64,000 nt of DNA from contig JBGSNZ010000027.1 of the NCBI GenBank assembly GCA_041739345.1, positions 186,001 through 250,000 of the forward strand, in the 5' to 3' direction. The translations under genes were made by a program, and so were the position numbers. A model generated the notes under the pieces. The model saw nothing but the letters and a program-made list of their open reading frames with translations, made no database searches and was not told where the DNA came from. Shown in pieces: positions 1 to 8,464 of the stretch. Every line of letters starts with the position of its first letter. The stretch's first letter is position 1. The DNA is from DIGJ01 sp041739345. GTDB lineage: Bacteria > Bacillota > Clostridia > Lachnospirales > Lachnospiraceae.

Positions 1-528
1 TTTTCTGGTATTCTCCTGGTCGTCTCCCATTTGGGAACATCCATAAGGGTGTGTAAATGAAATAATGCCTTCTATCGAACTATGAACGTATTTCTGTGCT
101 ACTCTTTCGATAGCGGAAGCGACATTGTTGACACAGCCAACGGTAGGAATTATCCAAATTTCATTTCGTACCCCTACTTTTCCATTTTTCCTGCGAAAAC
201 CCTGAAAAAATCTTTCTTCAGAAGGAACAAGTAAGTGGTCTGATTTATTGTAAGTATAAGTAAGCACGTCTCCTAAACCGGTTTTTATATTTTGTGTGTG
301 AACCCAGCTTCCTTCTTCTATCACAGCCTTCGCAATTCCGATGGGATTGCCATATTTTATTATCGGATCGCCGGCAGCAATGGTTTGTAATGCAAACTTA
401 TGTCCCTGTGGAATATCTTCCAGCAAGTGGATTTGTTTGTTGTCGACAGTAAGGATTGTGTCAATTGGAAGAGCCTTTAAAGCGACTGCAACGGTATCAC
501 TATAATGAATTTTAATAAAATCCTGCAT
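1..528 (-). CDS. uxaA: Altronate dehydratase, N-terminal part (cut by window edge)
   Basis: Reading the minus strand from an ATG at 528 gives 176 residues that run off the left edge without a stop. The N-terminal ~95 residues look like a SAF domain (KIHYSDTVAVALKALP near the start) and are followed by the UxaA-type hydrolase motif GFRRKNGKVGVRNEIWIIPT and a conserved HPYGCSQMGDD segment. This matches the altronate/galactarate dehydratase family, which removes water from altronate to give 2-keto-3-deoxygluconate in the cytoplasm. An AAAGGAAA-like ribosome binding site lies upstream of the ATG. The gene is divergent from uxaC and shares a control region with it that holds two identical 14-bp palindromes. 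The other half of the protein is outside the window, so catalytic completeness cannot be judged. Confidence 0.88.
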   Translation of the reverse strand, partial: MQDFIKIHYSDTVAVALKALPIDTILTVDNKQIHLLEDIPQGHKFALQTIAAGDPIIKYGNPIGIAKAVIEEGSWVHTQNIKTGLGDVLTYTYNKSDHLLVPSEERFFQGFRRKNGKVGVRNEIWIIPTVGCVNNVASAIERVAQKYVHSSIEGIISFTHPYGCSQMGDDQENTRK

Positions 529-558
529 CTGATTTTCCTTTCTATGACAAAACTATAA

Positions 559-572
559 TGTAAGCGCTTACA
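559..572. promoter_or_regulatory. LacI/CcpA-type operator, uxaA side
   Basis: The 14-bp perfect palindrome TGTAAGCGCTTACA lies 31 bp upstream of the uxaA start. It fits the Gram-positive catabolite-responsive (cre) consensus and the wider LacI-family operator pattern with a central CG. An identical copy is at 728-741; the centres are 169 bp apart, close to 16 helical turns, which would suit repression by DNA looping. The regulator is not in the window: the local regulator is a GntR-type protein, which is not expected to bind this sequence. Confidence 0.75.
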
Positions 573-708
573 AACATTATAGGATTTGTTTCATTGCGAG
601 TCAATAGAATTGAATAAAAGAAAATAATACCGGCATTTTCAACAATAATTTTAGGGAAAATTGAGTAAAAAATAAAGTAAAAAGCCACTTGATTTAAAAT
701 AAAGGATG

Positions 709-760
709 AAGTACAATCAAGTAAAAATGTAAGCGCTTACATTTTTACTTGATTGTACTT
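709..760. promoter_or_regulatory. 52-bp perfect palindrome centred on a second LacI/CcpA-type operator
   Basis: The core TGTAAGCGCTTACA at 728-741 is embedded in a perfect inverted repeat with 26-bp arms and no loop (left arm begins AAGTACAATCAAG, right arm ends CTTGATTGTACTT). It ends 32 bp before the uxaC start. The core is a LacI/CcpA-type operator. The extra 19 bp of perfect symmetry on each side is far more than one dimer needs and suggests either extended contacts, several stacked binding units, or a hairpin in the leader of the uxaC transcript. No U-run follows, so it is not a normal terminator. Confidence 0.75.
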
Positions 761-792
761 TCGATAATATCAAAAATATGGAGGTGTTTTAT

Positions 793-2199
793 ATGAAAAA
801 ATTTATGGATGAAGACTTTTTATTGTCTTCACAAACCGCAAAAAAGTTATATCACGAATATGCTTCTTCTATGCCGATTGTTGACTATCATTGTCACATC
901 AATCCAAGGGAAATATATGAAGATAGAAAATTTGAAACAATTACACAGGTATGGCTGGGTGGTGACCATTACAAATGGCGGCAGATGAGATCCAACGGAA
1001 TTGAGGAAAAATTTATAACAGGAGATGCAACTGATCGTGAGAAGTTTCAAAAATGGGCAGAAACATTGGAAAAAGCAATTGGCAATCCGTTATATCACTG
1101 GAGCCATCTGGAGCTGAAACGTTATTTTGGCTATGGGGGTTATTTAAATAAAAATACGGCAGAAGACGTTTGGAATCTTTGCAATGAAAAACTGCAAGAT
1201 GACAATATGACGGTTCGTAATTTGATTAAGCAGTCGAATGTATCTTTGATTTGTACTACAGATGATCCAGTTGATTCCTTGGAATGGCATAAGAAATTGG
1301 CAGATGATGAAAGCTTTGATATACAGGTGCTGCCTGCATGGAGACCAGACAAAGCCATGAATATAGAAAAACCGGAGTATCTTGAGTATCTGGAAAAATT
1401 AAGTGAAGTCAGCAAAGTTGTAATCAATGATTTTACATCTTTAATGAAGGCACTAAAGGTACGTATGGAGTATTTTGCTTCTGTAGGATGCAGCGTATCG
1501 GATCATGCACTGGAATATGTAATGCATGTACCTTCTACGCCAGAAGAAACGGAAGCTATATTTGCGAAAAGATTTCATGGAGAAAACCTTAGTAGAGAAG
1601 AGGAACTGAAATTTAAGACTGCTTTTATGAATGCCGTAGGAAAAGAATACAGCAAAATGAATTGGGTTATGCAATTACATTATGGATGCAAGAGAGATAA
1701 TAATCCTTTTTATTATAATAAGCTGGGACCGGATACGGGATATGATTGTATTAATAATTATGCACCGTCTGGGGAAATGGCAGATATGCTCGGAGCATTA
1801 GATGCAACCAATCAACTTCCAAAAACAATCTTATATTCCTTAAATCCAAACGATAATGCATCGATTGGAACCATAATCGGATGTTTTCAGAATTCTTCTG
1901 CCATTGGCAAAATCCAGCATGGAAGTGCATGGTGGTTTAATGATCACAAAGCAGGAATTATCGATCAGATGACCAGCCTAGCCAATCTCGGACTGCTCGG
2001 TAATTTTATTGGTATGTTGACGGATTCAAGAAGCTTTTTGTCCTATACAAGACATGAATATTTCCGCAGAATAATGTGTGAACTAATCGGAGGATGGATA
2101 GAAAATGGCGAATATCCAGAAGATTATCAGGCACTTGAAAAAATTGTAAAAGGAATATCTTATAACAATGCAGTTACTTATTTTGAATTTAAATTATAG
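793..2199 (+). CDS. uxaC: Glucuronate/galacturonate isomerase
   Basis: This 468-residue protein is full length for uronate isomerase, which converts glucuronate to fructuronate and galacturonate to tagaturonate, the first step of hexuronate catabolism. The metal-binding motif VDYHCHI lies near residue 35 and a second histidine motif, MQLHYG, near residue 292, as in the amidohydrolase-fold family. The ATG at 793 is preferred over an in-frame ATG at 778 because GGAGGTG at 780-786 sits at the right distance from 793. It is divergent from uxaA and followed after 18 bp by a HIT-family gene. The 52-bp palindrome upstream suggests repression by a LacI-type protein or CcpA. Identification is firm. 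Confidence 0.95.
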   Translation: MKKFMDEDFLLSSQTAKKLYHEYASSMPIVDYHCHINPREIYEDRKFETITQVWLGGDHYKWRQMRSNGIEEKFITGDATDREKFQKWAETLEKAIGNPLYHWSHLELKRYFGYGGYLNKNTAEDVWNLCNEKLQDDNMTVRNLIKQSNVSLICTTDDPVDSLEWHKKLADDESFDIQVLPAWRPDKAMNIEKPEYLEYLEKLSEVSKVVINDFTSLMKALKVRMEYFASVGCSVSDHALEYVMHVPSTPEETEAIFAKRFHGENLSREEELKFKTAFMNAVGKEYSKMNWVMQLHYGCKRDNNPFYYNKLGPDTGYDCINNYAPSGEMADMLGALDATNQLPKTILYSLNPNDNASIGTIIGCFQNSSAIGKIQHGSAWWFNDHKAGIIDQMTSLANLGLLGNFIGMLTDSRSFLSYTRHEYFRRIMCELIGGWIENGEYPEDYQALEKIVKGISYNNAVTYFEFKL

Positions 2200-2217
2200 A
2201 AAGAGGAGGTATTTTGA

Positions 2218-2658
2218 ATGAAAGATTCCAATTGTCCATATTGTATGAAGGGAAAATTAGTTGGTGAATTTGGAATAGAGATTTGTGAACTTCCAACGTC
2301 AGTTGTATATTTGTTTAAAGAACAGAGTCACTCTGGAAGAATTATTGTTGCGCATAAAGAACATGTCGGTGAAATTGTTGATTTGTCAGAAGAAGAAAGA
2401 AATCTATTTATAAAAGACGTGAATTATGCTGCATCTGCAATTCATAAACTCTTTCATCCGCAAAAAATGAATTATGGAGCGTATGGAGATAAAGGACATC
2501 ATTTACATTTTCACCTAGTGCCAAAATACGAAAATCACTTTGAATGGGGTGAAACATTCGAAATGAATCCTGCAAAAAGATATTTATCCGAACTGGAATA
2601 CAATATTCTCGTTGAGAAAATCAAAAATGAAATAGTGGATAAAAAGCAGATGGATTAG
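2218..2658 (+). CDS. HIT-family nucleotide hydrolase/transferase
   Basis: The 146-residue protein carries the histidine triad GHHLHFHLVP near residues 94-103, the active-site signature of HIT proteins, which hydrolyse or transfer nucleotides from nucleoside-phosphoryl linkages. A CPYC pair at the N-terminus could bind a structural zinc. A strong site AGAGGAGG precedes the ATG. It lies 18 bp after uxaC and probably shares its transcript. Its substrate and any link to uronate use are unknown; HIT genes are common passengers in sugar operons. It may have GalT-like or Hint-like activity, but the sequence does not decide. Confidence 0.82.
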   Translation: MKDSNCPYCMKGKLVGEFGIEICELPTSVVYLFKEQSHSGRIIVAHKEHVGEIVDLSEEERNLFIKDVNYAASAIHKLFHPQKMNYGAYGDKGHHLHFHLVPKYENHFEWGETFEMNPAKRYLSELEYNILVEKIKNEIVDKKQMD

Positions 2659-2697
2659 AAAAATCAATGAGACTTAAAAATGAATAATTATTGTGAA

Positions 2698-2745
2698 ATA
2701 CGTCATACCTATGTGTAAATTTATGCCATTAAAGGTATGACGTAT
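2698..2745. repeat. Inverted repeat between HIT gene and gntR
   Basis: ATACGTCATACCT at 2698-2710 is matched by AGGTATGACGTAT at 2733-2745, a perfect 13-bp inverted repeat with a 22-nt spacer. No U-run follows. It may be a transcription end signal for the uxaC-HIT transcript or a binding site for a dimeric regulator such as the GntR protein encoded 190 bp downstream; the promoter of that gene contains a related half-site (ATCATAC). Confidence 0.5.
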
Positions 2746-2832
2746 AATTCAAATATAGTATGCAATATAGATAATAAAATACGAATATATATAGAAAAGT
2801 ATAAAAAATGAACAAAAACAAGGAAAAATGTC

Positions 2833-2861
2833 TTGACAGACATCATACAACAAGATAGTAT
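2833..2861 (+). promoter_or_regulatory. Promoter of the gntR-transporter operon
   Basis: TTGACA at 2833-2838 and TAGTAT at 2856-2861 are separated by 17 bp, the spacing of a vegetative sigma-A promoter. The leader to the gntR start is about 65 nt. The spacer carries a short dyad (ATAC and GTAT) that could be an autoregulatory operator. Confidence 0.7.
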
Positions 2862-2932
2862 AGACGTATAACATCTTACCAATCAAGTAAACACGTAATA
2901 TTTATAGATTTTTAGGAGAAAGGAGGAAAAAA

Positions 2933-3640
2933 ATGCCTCAAAAAACGAGCAAGATAGATGGAACCGAAATGTTACCAGCTAAAACAGCACGATTTATCAA
3001 AGAAATGATTATACAGCAAAAAATGAAGCCAGGAGACCGGTTGCCATGTGAAGTAGAACTGATGAAAATGTTTGGAGTAAGCAGATCAACACTCAGGGAA
3101 GCAGTTAAGTATTTAAAGGCAGAAAATGTTGTAGAAATCAAAAGAGGAAATGGTACTTTTGTCAGTGATACAACCGGAGTTGTAGAAGACCCGCTTGGCT
3201 TAAATTTTACAAATCAGCATAAACTAATTAATAATTTGCTAGAAGCACGCTTACTGATAGAACCACAAATTGCTGCCTTTGCAGTTCAACGAGCAACAGA
3301 GAAAAACATTGCTTGTATGGCAGAAATTATTGAAAAAATGAGGAAGATGGAAGTAAATGATGAAAGTGCTGCTGAACTGGATGTGCAGTTTCATACAGCA
3401 ATAGCAGAGTGTACACAGAATGATGTTTTGACACGGATAGTTCCTATTATTAATGAATCAATACGGCAGGGACATAATGAGACTGCAAGTATTGAGGGAA
3501 GTTATGAGAGAGCAAAAATATGCCATCTTGGTATATACGAGGCAATTTTAAAAAAAGACTTATTAGCAGCAAAGTATTTTTCGGAACGTCATGTATGGGA
3601 AACTTTAAATGATATTAAAGAAATGGGGAAAAAACTATGA
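2933..3640 (+). CDS. FadR-subfamily GntR transcriptional regulator
   Basis: The 235-residue protein has an N-terminal winged helix (about residues 15-80, with PGDRLPCEVELMKMFGVSRS followed by STLREA and GNGTFV) and a C-terminal all-helical FCD ligand domain (about 85-225, with the metal-site histidine in FHTAIAECTQND). FadR-type regulators of this size usually sense sugar acids or organic acids. AGGAGAAAGGAGG precedes the ATG. The gene overlaps the start of the substrate-binding protein gene by 4 bp, so it is the first gene of the transporter operon and probably represses it. The effector is inferred to be a uronate or a breakdown product from context only. Confidence 0.88.
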   Translation: MPQKTSKIDGTEMLPAKTARFIKEMIIQQKMKPGDRLPCEVELMKMFGVSRSTLREAVKYLKAENVVEIKRGNGTFVSDTTGVVEDPLGLNFTNQHKLINNLLEARLLIEPQIAAFAVQRATEKNIACMAEIIEKMRKMEVNDESAAELDVQFHTAIAECTQNDVLTRIVPIINESIRQGHNETASIEGSYERAKICHLGIYEAILKKDLLAAKYFSERHVWETLNDIKEMGKKL

Positions 3641-4926
3641 AAAAGAAAATTCTATCTATTGTATTAGCGTTTACAATGTTAGCAACAATGACAGGCTGCT
3701 CAAAAGGAACTGATAAAAATGCTGAAAATTCGACCGGAGCAGAAGATGCAACTACAGAGTCATCAGAAGAAGTAACAATCAATTTTAGATACTGGGCAGA
3801 TAATACGGAGTATTCACAATTGATGCAAAATATTATTAACAAATTCAACGAAGAGAATGGAAAAGGTATAACCGTAGTAGGAGAAGAGTCACCATGGGAT
3901 GGCGGTGCTTATTCGGAAAATCTTTTTAATGCATGTATGGGTGGCGGTGGACCAGACGTTGCTACTTGGAAATTAACTTCAACTCCATTGTTTGTTAATA
4001 ATAATCTTCTTGCAAACTTAAATCCATACCTTGAAAATTGGGAAGGATATTCAGATATAGAAGAAAACATGTTTGATATTATGAAACAGGCAAGCAATAC
4101 GGAAGAAGTTTACGTAATGCCATGGAATGTACAGGTTCTATATGTATATTATCGTCCTTCAATTTTTGAAAAAGCAGGTGTTGAAGTTCCGACTACATAC
4201 GAAGAATTTTTGGATGCAGTTAAAAAATGTACAATGGATACCGATGCTGATGGTAAAACAGATGTTTATGGATTTGGAATGCGTGGTGGAAAAGGCGGAC
4301 AGGAACCATGGGGAAGCTTTATCAATGGAGAAGGCGGAAATTTCGAAGACTTAACTAGTCCGGAATCGGTAAAAGGTATGCAGGATTTTATGGACATTTA
4401 TAAGAATGGTTATGTTCCAACAACTGCAATCAGTGATGGATTCAATGAAATCATTGCTAACTTCCAATCAGGATTAACGGCCATGACAATTCACCATACA
4501 GGATCTTCTGCACAAATGCAGGAAATCTTTGGTGATGATGTATCAGCATTTCCTTTCCCAGCAGGTAAAGGTCAGTGGACTTCCATGGGTGATACAGAAA
4601 CAGTAATTTTTGAAAGCTGTAAAAATAAAGAAGCTGCTTTTGAATGGGTATCTTATCTTGCAACAGGAGAAGGGCAGAAGATGTGGTGTGAAGGTACAGG
4701 AAATGTTCCTGTAAGTAAAACAGTTCAGCAGGAAGATTTCTTCCAGAACAATCGTTTTATGAAGGCTTCTATTGATGGAATGAATTATGCAGGTATTTTA
4801 CCAATTCTTGATACGACAACAGAATGGGTTTCAAGTACATGGCCAAACACAGTCGGAATGGCTCTTTCTGGTGATATTACAGCAGAAGAATGTATGAAAA
4901 CCTTACAGGACGAATTATATAAATAA
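3637..4926 (+). CDS. ABC sugar-binding lipoprotein
   Basis: A 429-residue family 1 extracellular solute-binding protein. The N-terminus has a lipoprotein signal peptide ending in LATMTGC, so the mature protein would be anchored at Cys-21 on the outer face of the membrane. The body has the usual features of CUT1 sugar-binding proteins (FRYWADN, GGGPDVATW, VMPWNVQVLYVYYRP, PFPAGKGQW). The start overlaps the gntR stop as ATGA. It is followed by a hairpin and two permease genes, the normal order of CUT1 transporters. The likely substrate is a uronate, oligogalacturonide or a related pectin sugar, from context only. Confidence 0.9.
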   Translation: MKKKILSIVLAFTMLATMTGCSKGTDKNAENSTGAEDATTESSEEVTINFRYWADNTEYSQLMQNIINKFNEENGKGITVVGEESPWDGGAYSENLFNACMGGGGPDVATWKLTSTPLFVNNNLLANLNPYLENWEGYSDIEENMFDIMKQASNTEEVYVMPWNVQVLYVYYRPSIFEKAGVEVPTTYEEFLDAVKKCTMDTDADGKTDVYGFGMRGGKGGQEPWGSFINGEGGNFEDLTSPESVKGMQDFMDIYKNGYVPTTAISDGFNEIIANFQSGLTAMTIHHTGSSAQMQEIFGDDVSAFPFPAGKGQWTSMGDTETVIFESCKNKEAAFEWVSYLATGEGQKMWCEGTGNVPVSKTVQQEDFFQNNRFMKASIDGMNYAGILPILDTTTEWVSSTWPNTVGMALSGDITAEECMKTLQDELYK

Positions 4927-4939
4927 CCAATAAATGTAA

Positions 4940-4973
4940 ATTTTGGACTACCATAATTTTGGTAGTCCAAAAT
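4940..4973 (+). terminator. Hairpin between binding-protein and permease genes
   Basis: ATTTTGGACTACC at 4940-4952 pairs perfectly with GGTAGTCCAAAAT at 4961-4973 around an 8-nt loop. It lacks a true U-run and lies just before the permease ribosome binding site. Such intercistronic hairpins partly terminate or protect the upstream message so that the binding protein is made in excess over the permeases. Confidence 0.6.
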
Positions 4974-4991
4974 AAAAAAGGAGAATTGGAA

Positions 4992-5864
4992 ATGGTAAAA
5001 AAGAAAAATATTTGGCCATATCTATTAGTTGCTCCAGCATTGATAATCATCTTATGCGTTGTATTTATTCCAGTGGTAAATGCTATAATAATGAGTTTCC
5101 AGCATTACGATTTAAGGAGACCAAATGATATCCAATTTATTGGTTTGCAAAATTACAAGGATTTGTTTCAAGATAGATTATTTTGGAATGCTTTGTTAAG
5201 AACTTTCATGTGGGTTTTTTTTGGAGTTGGTTTCCAGTTTTTATTTGGTTTTATATTAGCTTTATTACTGAATAAAAAATTTGTTGGAAGAGGAGTATTC
5301 AGGGCAGTTAGCTTGATACCATGGGTAACTCCGGGTGTTTTAATTGGTTTAATGTGGAGATGGATTTATGATGGTAACAATGGTGTGCTAAATGATATGT
5401 TAAGTAAACTTCATATTATTACAGAAAATATACCTTTTCTATCACAGACAAATACAGCTTTTCCTAGCGTTATTGTAACAATAATCTGGCAGGGAATTCC
5501 TTTCTTCGCACTGATGATATTAGCAGGTTTACAGGGAATTTCAGCAGAATTGTATGAAGCTGCAGATGTGGATGGAGCTACTTCGTTTCAAAAATTATTT
5601 TCTATCACAATACCTTCGATTAAAAATACAATTTATATAACAGCTTTATTAAGAGTAATATGGGTAGCAAATTCAGTGGATGTTATCTTCAATATGACAG
5701 AAGGTGGTCCGGCATATTCAACACAGACATTAAGTGTTTATATATTTAATAAAGGAAATGCATTGAACTTAGGATATGCATCCAGTATGGCAATTGTAAT
5801 GGCTTTATTACTATCAGCTGTAGCAATTCCGTATTTAATATCAACGTTTAAGAAGGAGGACTAA
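4992..5864 (+). CDS. ABC sugar permease, first subunit (MalF/UgpA type)
   Basis: The 290-residue protein has six predicted membrane segments, starting at WPYLLVAPALIIILCVVF, and the EAA loop motif (LYEAADVDGATSFQKLFSIT) that contacts the ATPase. This is the CUT1 family inner membrane subunit. The ATG at 4992 is chosen because AAAGGAGAATTGGAA precedes it; an upstream in-frame ATG at 4959 lies inside the intergenic hairpin. It overlaps the next permease by one base. No ATP-binding protein is encoded in the operon, so a shared MsmX-like ATPase encoded elsewhere is expected. Confidence 0.92.
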   Translation: MVKKKNIWPYLLVAPALIIILCVVFIPVVNAIIMSFQHYDLRRPNDIQFIGLQNYKDLFQDRLFWNALLRTFMWVFFGVGFQFLFGFILALLLNKKFVGRGVFRAVSLIPWVTPGVLIGLMWRWIYDGNNGVLNDMLSKLHIITENIPFLSQTNTAFPSVIVTIIWQGIPFFALMILAGLQGISAELYEAADVDGATSFQKLFSITIPSIKNTIYITALLRVIWVANSVDVIFNMTEGGPAYSTQTLSVYIFNKGNALNLGYASSMAIVMALLLSAVAIPYLISTFKKED

Positions 5865-6703
5865 TGATGAAACAAAAAGGTGTGCTAAATAAAATATTTA
5901 CATTATATCTGCCTTTGACCGCGTTGTTATTGTTTATCCTGTTTCCTTTTTATTGGACGTTTATTACATCAGTGAAATCTGAATCAGAGCTTTATGGTAT
6001 GGTAGTCACATACTGGCCACGAACGTTTATCTGGGAATCTTACAGAAAGTTATTTACTACTACGGTTAACTTTCTATCAGCAATGAAAAACAGTTTGATC
6101 GTTGCAGGAACAACTACGATTGTTTCTTTAACGGTATCAACATTGGCTGCTTATGCATTTTCTAGATATCGTTTTGTCGGACGAAAAGTATTAATGAGCC
6201 TTTTTCTTTGTAATAATATGTTTCCAACGGTATTATTACTAATTCCTTTGTATAGCATTATGAGAAAGATGGGACTTTTATATACGCCATGGGCTTTGGT
6301 TTTATCTTATACAACATTTACAATTCCGTTTTCTGTATGGCTTCTGAATGGTTTTTTAAATGATTTGCCAAATACATTGGAAGAAGCAGCTCTAGTAGAT
6401 GGATGTAACAGAGCATCTGCATTTACTAAAATAATATTGCCGATATTAGGACCTTGTCTGGTTGCAACGGGCGTGTATATATTTATGACTTCATGGAATG
6501 AATATACATTTGCAGTTATGTTTACCAATACAGCTTCAAGGACAATTCCGGTAGCATTAAAGAGTTTAATTGGACAATTAGGCGTGCAGTGGGATTTACT
6601 TACCGCAGGAGGTATTGTTACCATTATCCCGGTATGTATCATGTTCTTTTTTGCACAAAAACGCTTGGTTGAAGGTCTGACAGCTGGAGCTGTCAAAGGC
6701 TAA
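5864..6703 (+). CDS. ABC sugar permease, second subunit (MalG/UgpE type)
   Basis: A 279-residue CUT1 permease with six membrane segments and the EAA motif (LEEAALVDGCNRASAFTKI). Two adjacent ATGs occur at 5864 and 5867; GGAGG at 5855-5859 fits the second slightly better. Translation is coupled to the previous gene through a TAATG overlap. Together with the previous permease it forms the channel for the sugar delivered by the lipoprotein at 3637-4926. The gene is followed after 20 bp by the split transketolase, indicating one operon for uptake and metabolism. Confidence 0.92.
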   Translation: MMKQKGVLNKIFTLYLPLTALLLFILFPFYWTFITSVKSESELYGMVVTYWPRTFIWESYRKLFTTTVNFLSAMKNSLIVAGTTTIVSLTVSTLAAYAFSRYRFVGRKVLMSLFLCNNMFPTVLLLIPLYSIMRKMGLLYTPWALVLSYTTFTIPFSVWLLNGFLNDLPNTLEEAALVDGCNRASAFTKIILPILGPCLVATGVYIFMTSWNEYTFAVMFTNTASRTIPVALKSLIGQLGVQWDLLTAGGIVTIIPVCIMFFFAQKRLVEGLTAGAVKG

Positions 6704-6723
6704 TTATAAGGAGGAAAAATATA

Positions 6724-7521
6724 ATGAGTTACGAGAAAAAAGCAAAAGAGTTGCGAGTTGAAATATTAAAAATGTTGTTTGCCTGCCAGTCAGGACATCC
6801 AGGAGGATCCCTTTCCTGTGTAGAAATGCTTATGGCACCCTACTATAATACAATGAATATTGATCCGAAGGATCCAAAGAAGGCAGACAGAGACCGGTTT
6901 GTATTAAGTAAAGGACATGCGTGCCCGACCTTATATGCGATATTAGCGGATCTTGGATATTTTCCCAAAGAGGATCTTGCAGGACTCAGACAGATATACA
7001 GCCATCTGCAGGGGCATCCTGACTGCAAAAAAACACCAGGTGTTGATATGAATACAGGTTCTTTGGGCCAGGGAGTTTCTTTAGCGGTAGGACTTGCACT
7101 TGCAGCAAAGCATGGAAAAGCAGACTATAAGGTTTATGCAGTTCTTGGTGATGGTGAATGTCAGGAAGGACTTGTATGGGAAGCTGCTATGGCAGCAGCA
7201 CATTATAAACTAGACAATTTGATTGTAATGCTTGATTATAATGGTCTTCAGATTGACGGAAGTAACGATGAGGTCATGGGACTTGGAGATATTACGAAAA
7301 AGTTTGATGCTTTTGGGTTTGAATGCTTAGAGGTAGATGGTCATGATATTGATGCGATTACGGAAGCAATCGAAGCTCCAGTGTCGGGCAAACCTAAATT
7401 TATTTGCTGCAAGACGGTCAAAGGAAAAGGTGTTTCATTTATGGAAAATCAATCAGGATGGCATGGAAGACCGATGACAGAGGATGAATTTAATAAAGCA
7501 ATGAAAGAATTAGAGGTGTAG
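6724..7521 (+). CDS. Transketolase, N-terminal (thiamine diphosphate) subunit
   Basis: The 265-residue protein is the first half of a split transketolase. It has GHPGGSLSCVE near residue 25 and the ThDP/Mg motif GDGECQEG (about residue 142) ending in LDYN about 30 residues later. The complementary half begins 3 bp after its stop. Transketolases move a two-carbon ketol unit between sugar phosphates; split forms in Clostridia often serve special pathways such as apiose or sulfosugar breakdown in addition to the pentose phosphate pathway. Its position between the sugar transporter and KDPG aldolase suggests a role in the imported sugar's metabolism. The ATG has AAGGAGGAAAAATATA upstream. Confidence 0.92.
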   Translation: MSYEKKAKELRVEILKMLFACQSGHPGGSLSCVEMLMAPYYNTMNIDPKDPKKADRDRFVLSKGHACPTLYAILADLGYFPKEDLAGLRQIYSHLQGHPDCKKTPGVDMNTGSLGQGVSLAVGLALAAKHGKADYKVYAVLGDGECQEGLVWEAAMAAAHYKLDNLIVMLDYNGLQIDGSNDEVMGLGDITKKFDAFGFECLEVDGHDIDAITEAIEAPVSGKPKFICCKTVKGKGVSFMENQSGWHGRPMTEDEFNKAMKELEV

Positions 7522-7524
7522 ATT

Positions 7525-8451
7525 ATGGGAAAATCATTAAGAGTTGCTTACGGTGAATCATTAGTAAAATTAGGAGAAAAGAATAGTAAAATAGTCGTAA
7601 TGGATGCAGATCTTGCACATGCTACTATGACGAGCATGTTTGCTGAAAAATTTCCAGAACGTTTTTATAATGTAGGTATAGCAGAAGCAAACCTTATGTG
7701 TATAGGAGCTGGTTTTGCAAATACAGGATACATACCATTTGTCAGCACATTTGCATTATTTGGTGCAGGAAGGGCATTTGAACAGATTCGTAACTCCATT
7801 TGTTATACAAATGCAAATGTAAAGTTTGGATTTTCACATTCAGGACTATCTGTTGGAGAAGATGGTGGAAGCCATCAGTCAATCGAAGATATCGCGTTAA
7901 TGAGAGAGCTCCCCAATATGACAATCTTTGTACCTTGTGATCCACAGGAGACAGAAAAGGCAGTAATGGCAGCTGCAGAAATTGAGGGACCTGTATATAT
8001 CCGTGTAGCAAGACCTGTATGTGAAGATATTACTACACCTGAAACTCCATTTATTCCTGGAAAAGCAAATATTTTAAAAGATGGAAATGACGTTTGTATC
8101 ATATCAGCCGGTTTGATGATACCGGAAGCTTTAAAGGCTGCGAAACTTCTAGAAGATGAAGGAATTAGTGCAACAGTTGTAAATATGCATACAATTAAAC
8201 CAATTGATGCAGATACGATTCTTGAAATGAATAAGAAATGTAAAGTAATTGTAACAGCAGAAGAACATTCTATTATTGGAGGACTTGGATCAGCAGTAGC
8301 AGAAGTGCTAGCAGGACATTCTGGTGCGAGATTCGAAAGAATTGGAATTCCGGACAAGTTTGGTAAATCCGGGAAACCCGCTGAATTATTTGAGGAATAT
8401 GGATTAACGGCAGAAAATATTGTGAAAAAATGTAAAGCTATATTGGCTTAA
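7525..8451 (+). CDS. Transketolase, C-terminal subunit
   Basis: The 308-residue second half of the split transketolase. It carries the pyrimidine-binding domain with the cofactor-activating glutamate in VGIAEANL (about residue 55) and the C-terminal regulatory/Rossmann domain (HTIKPIDADTI, EEHSIIGGLGSAVAEVLAG). It starts 3 bp after the N-terminal subunit, so the two are made in equal amounts as expected for an alpha2beta2 enzyme. The similar DXS enzymes are single long chains, which argues against that alternative. Confidence 0.92.
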   Translation: MGKSLRVAYGESLVKLGEKNSKIVVMDADLAHATMTSMFAEKFPERFYNVGIAEANLMCIGAGFANTGYIPFVSTFALFGAGRAFEQIRNSICYTNANVKFGFSHSGLSVGEDGGSHQSIEDIALMRELPNMTIFVPCDPQETEKAVMAAAEIEGPVYIRVARPVCEDITTPETPFIPGKANILKDGNDVCIISAGLMIPEALKAAKLLEDEGISATVVNMHTIKPIDADTILEMNKKCKVIVTAEEHSIIGGLGSAVAEVLAGHSGARFERIGIPDKFGKSGKPAELFEEYGLTAENIVKKCKAILA

Positions 8452-8464
8452 TGGAGGAGACAAA

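Noticed and set aside
7875..8357. Open frame of 160 codons on the minus strand opposite the transketolase C-terminal gene
   Set aside because: It is the antisense shadow of a well-supported gene, has no recognisable protein features and no ribosome site.
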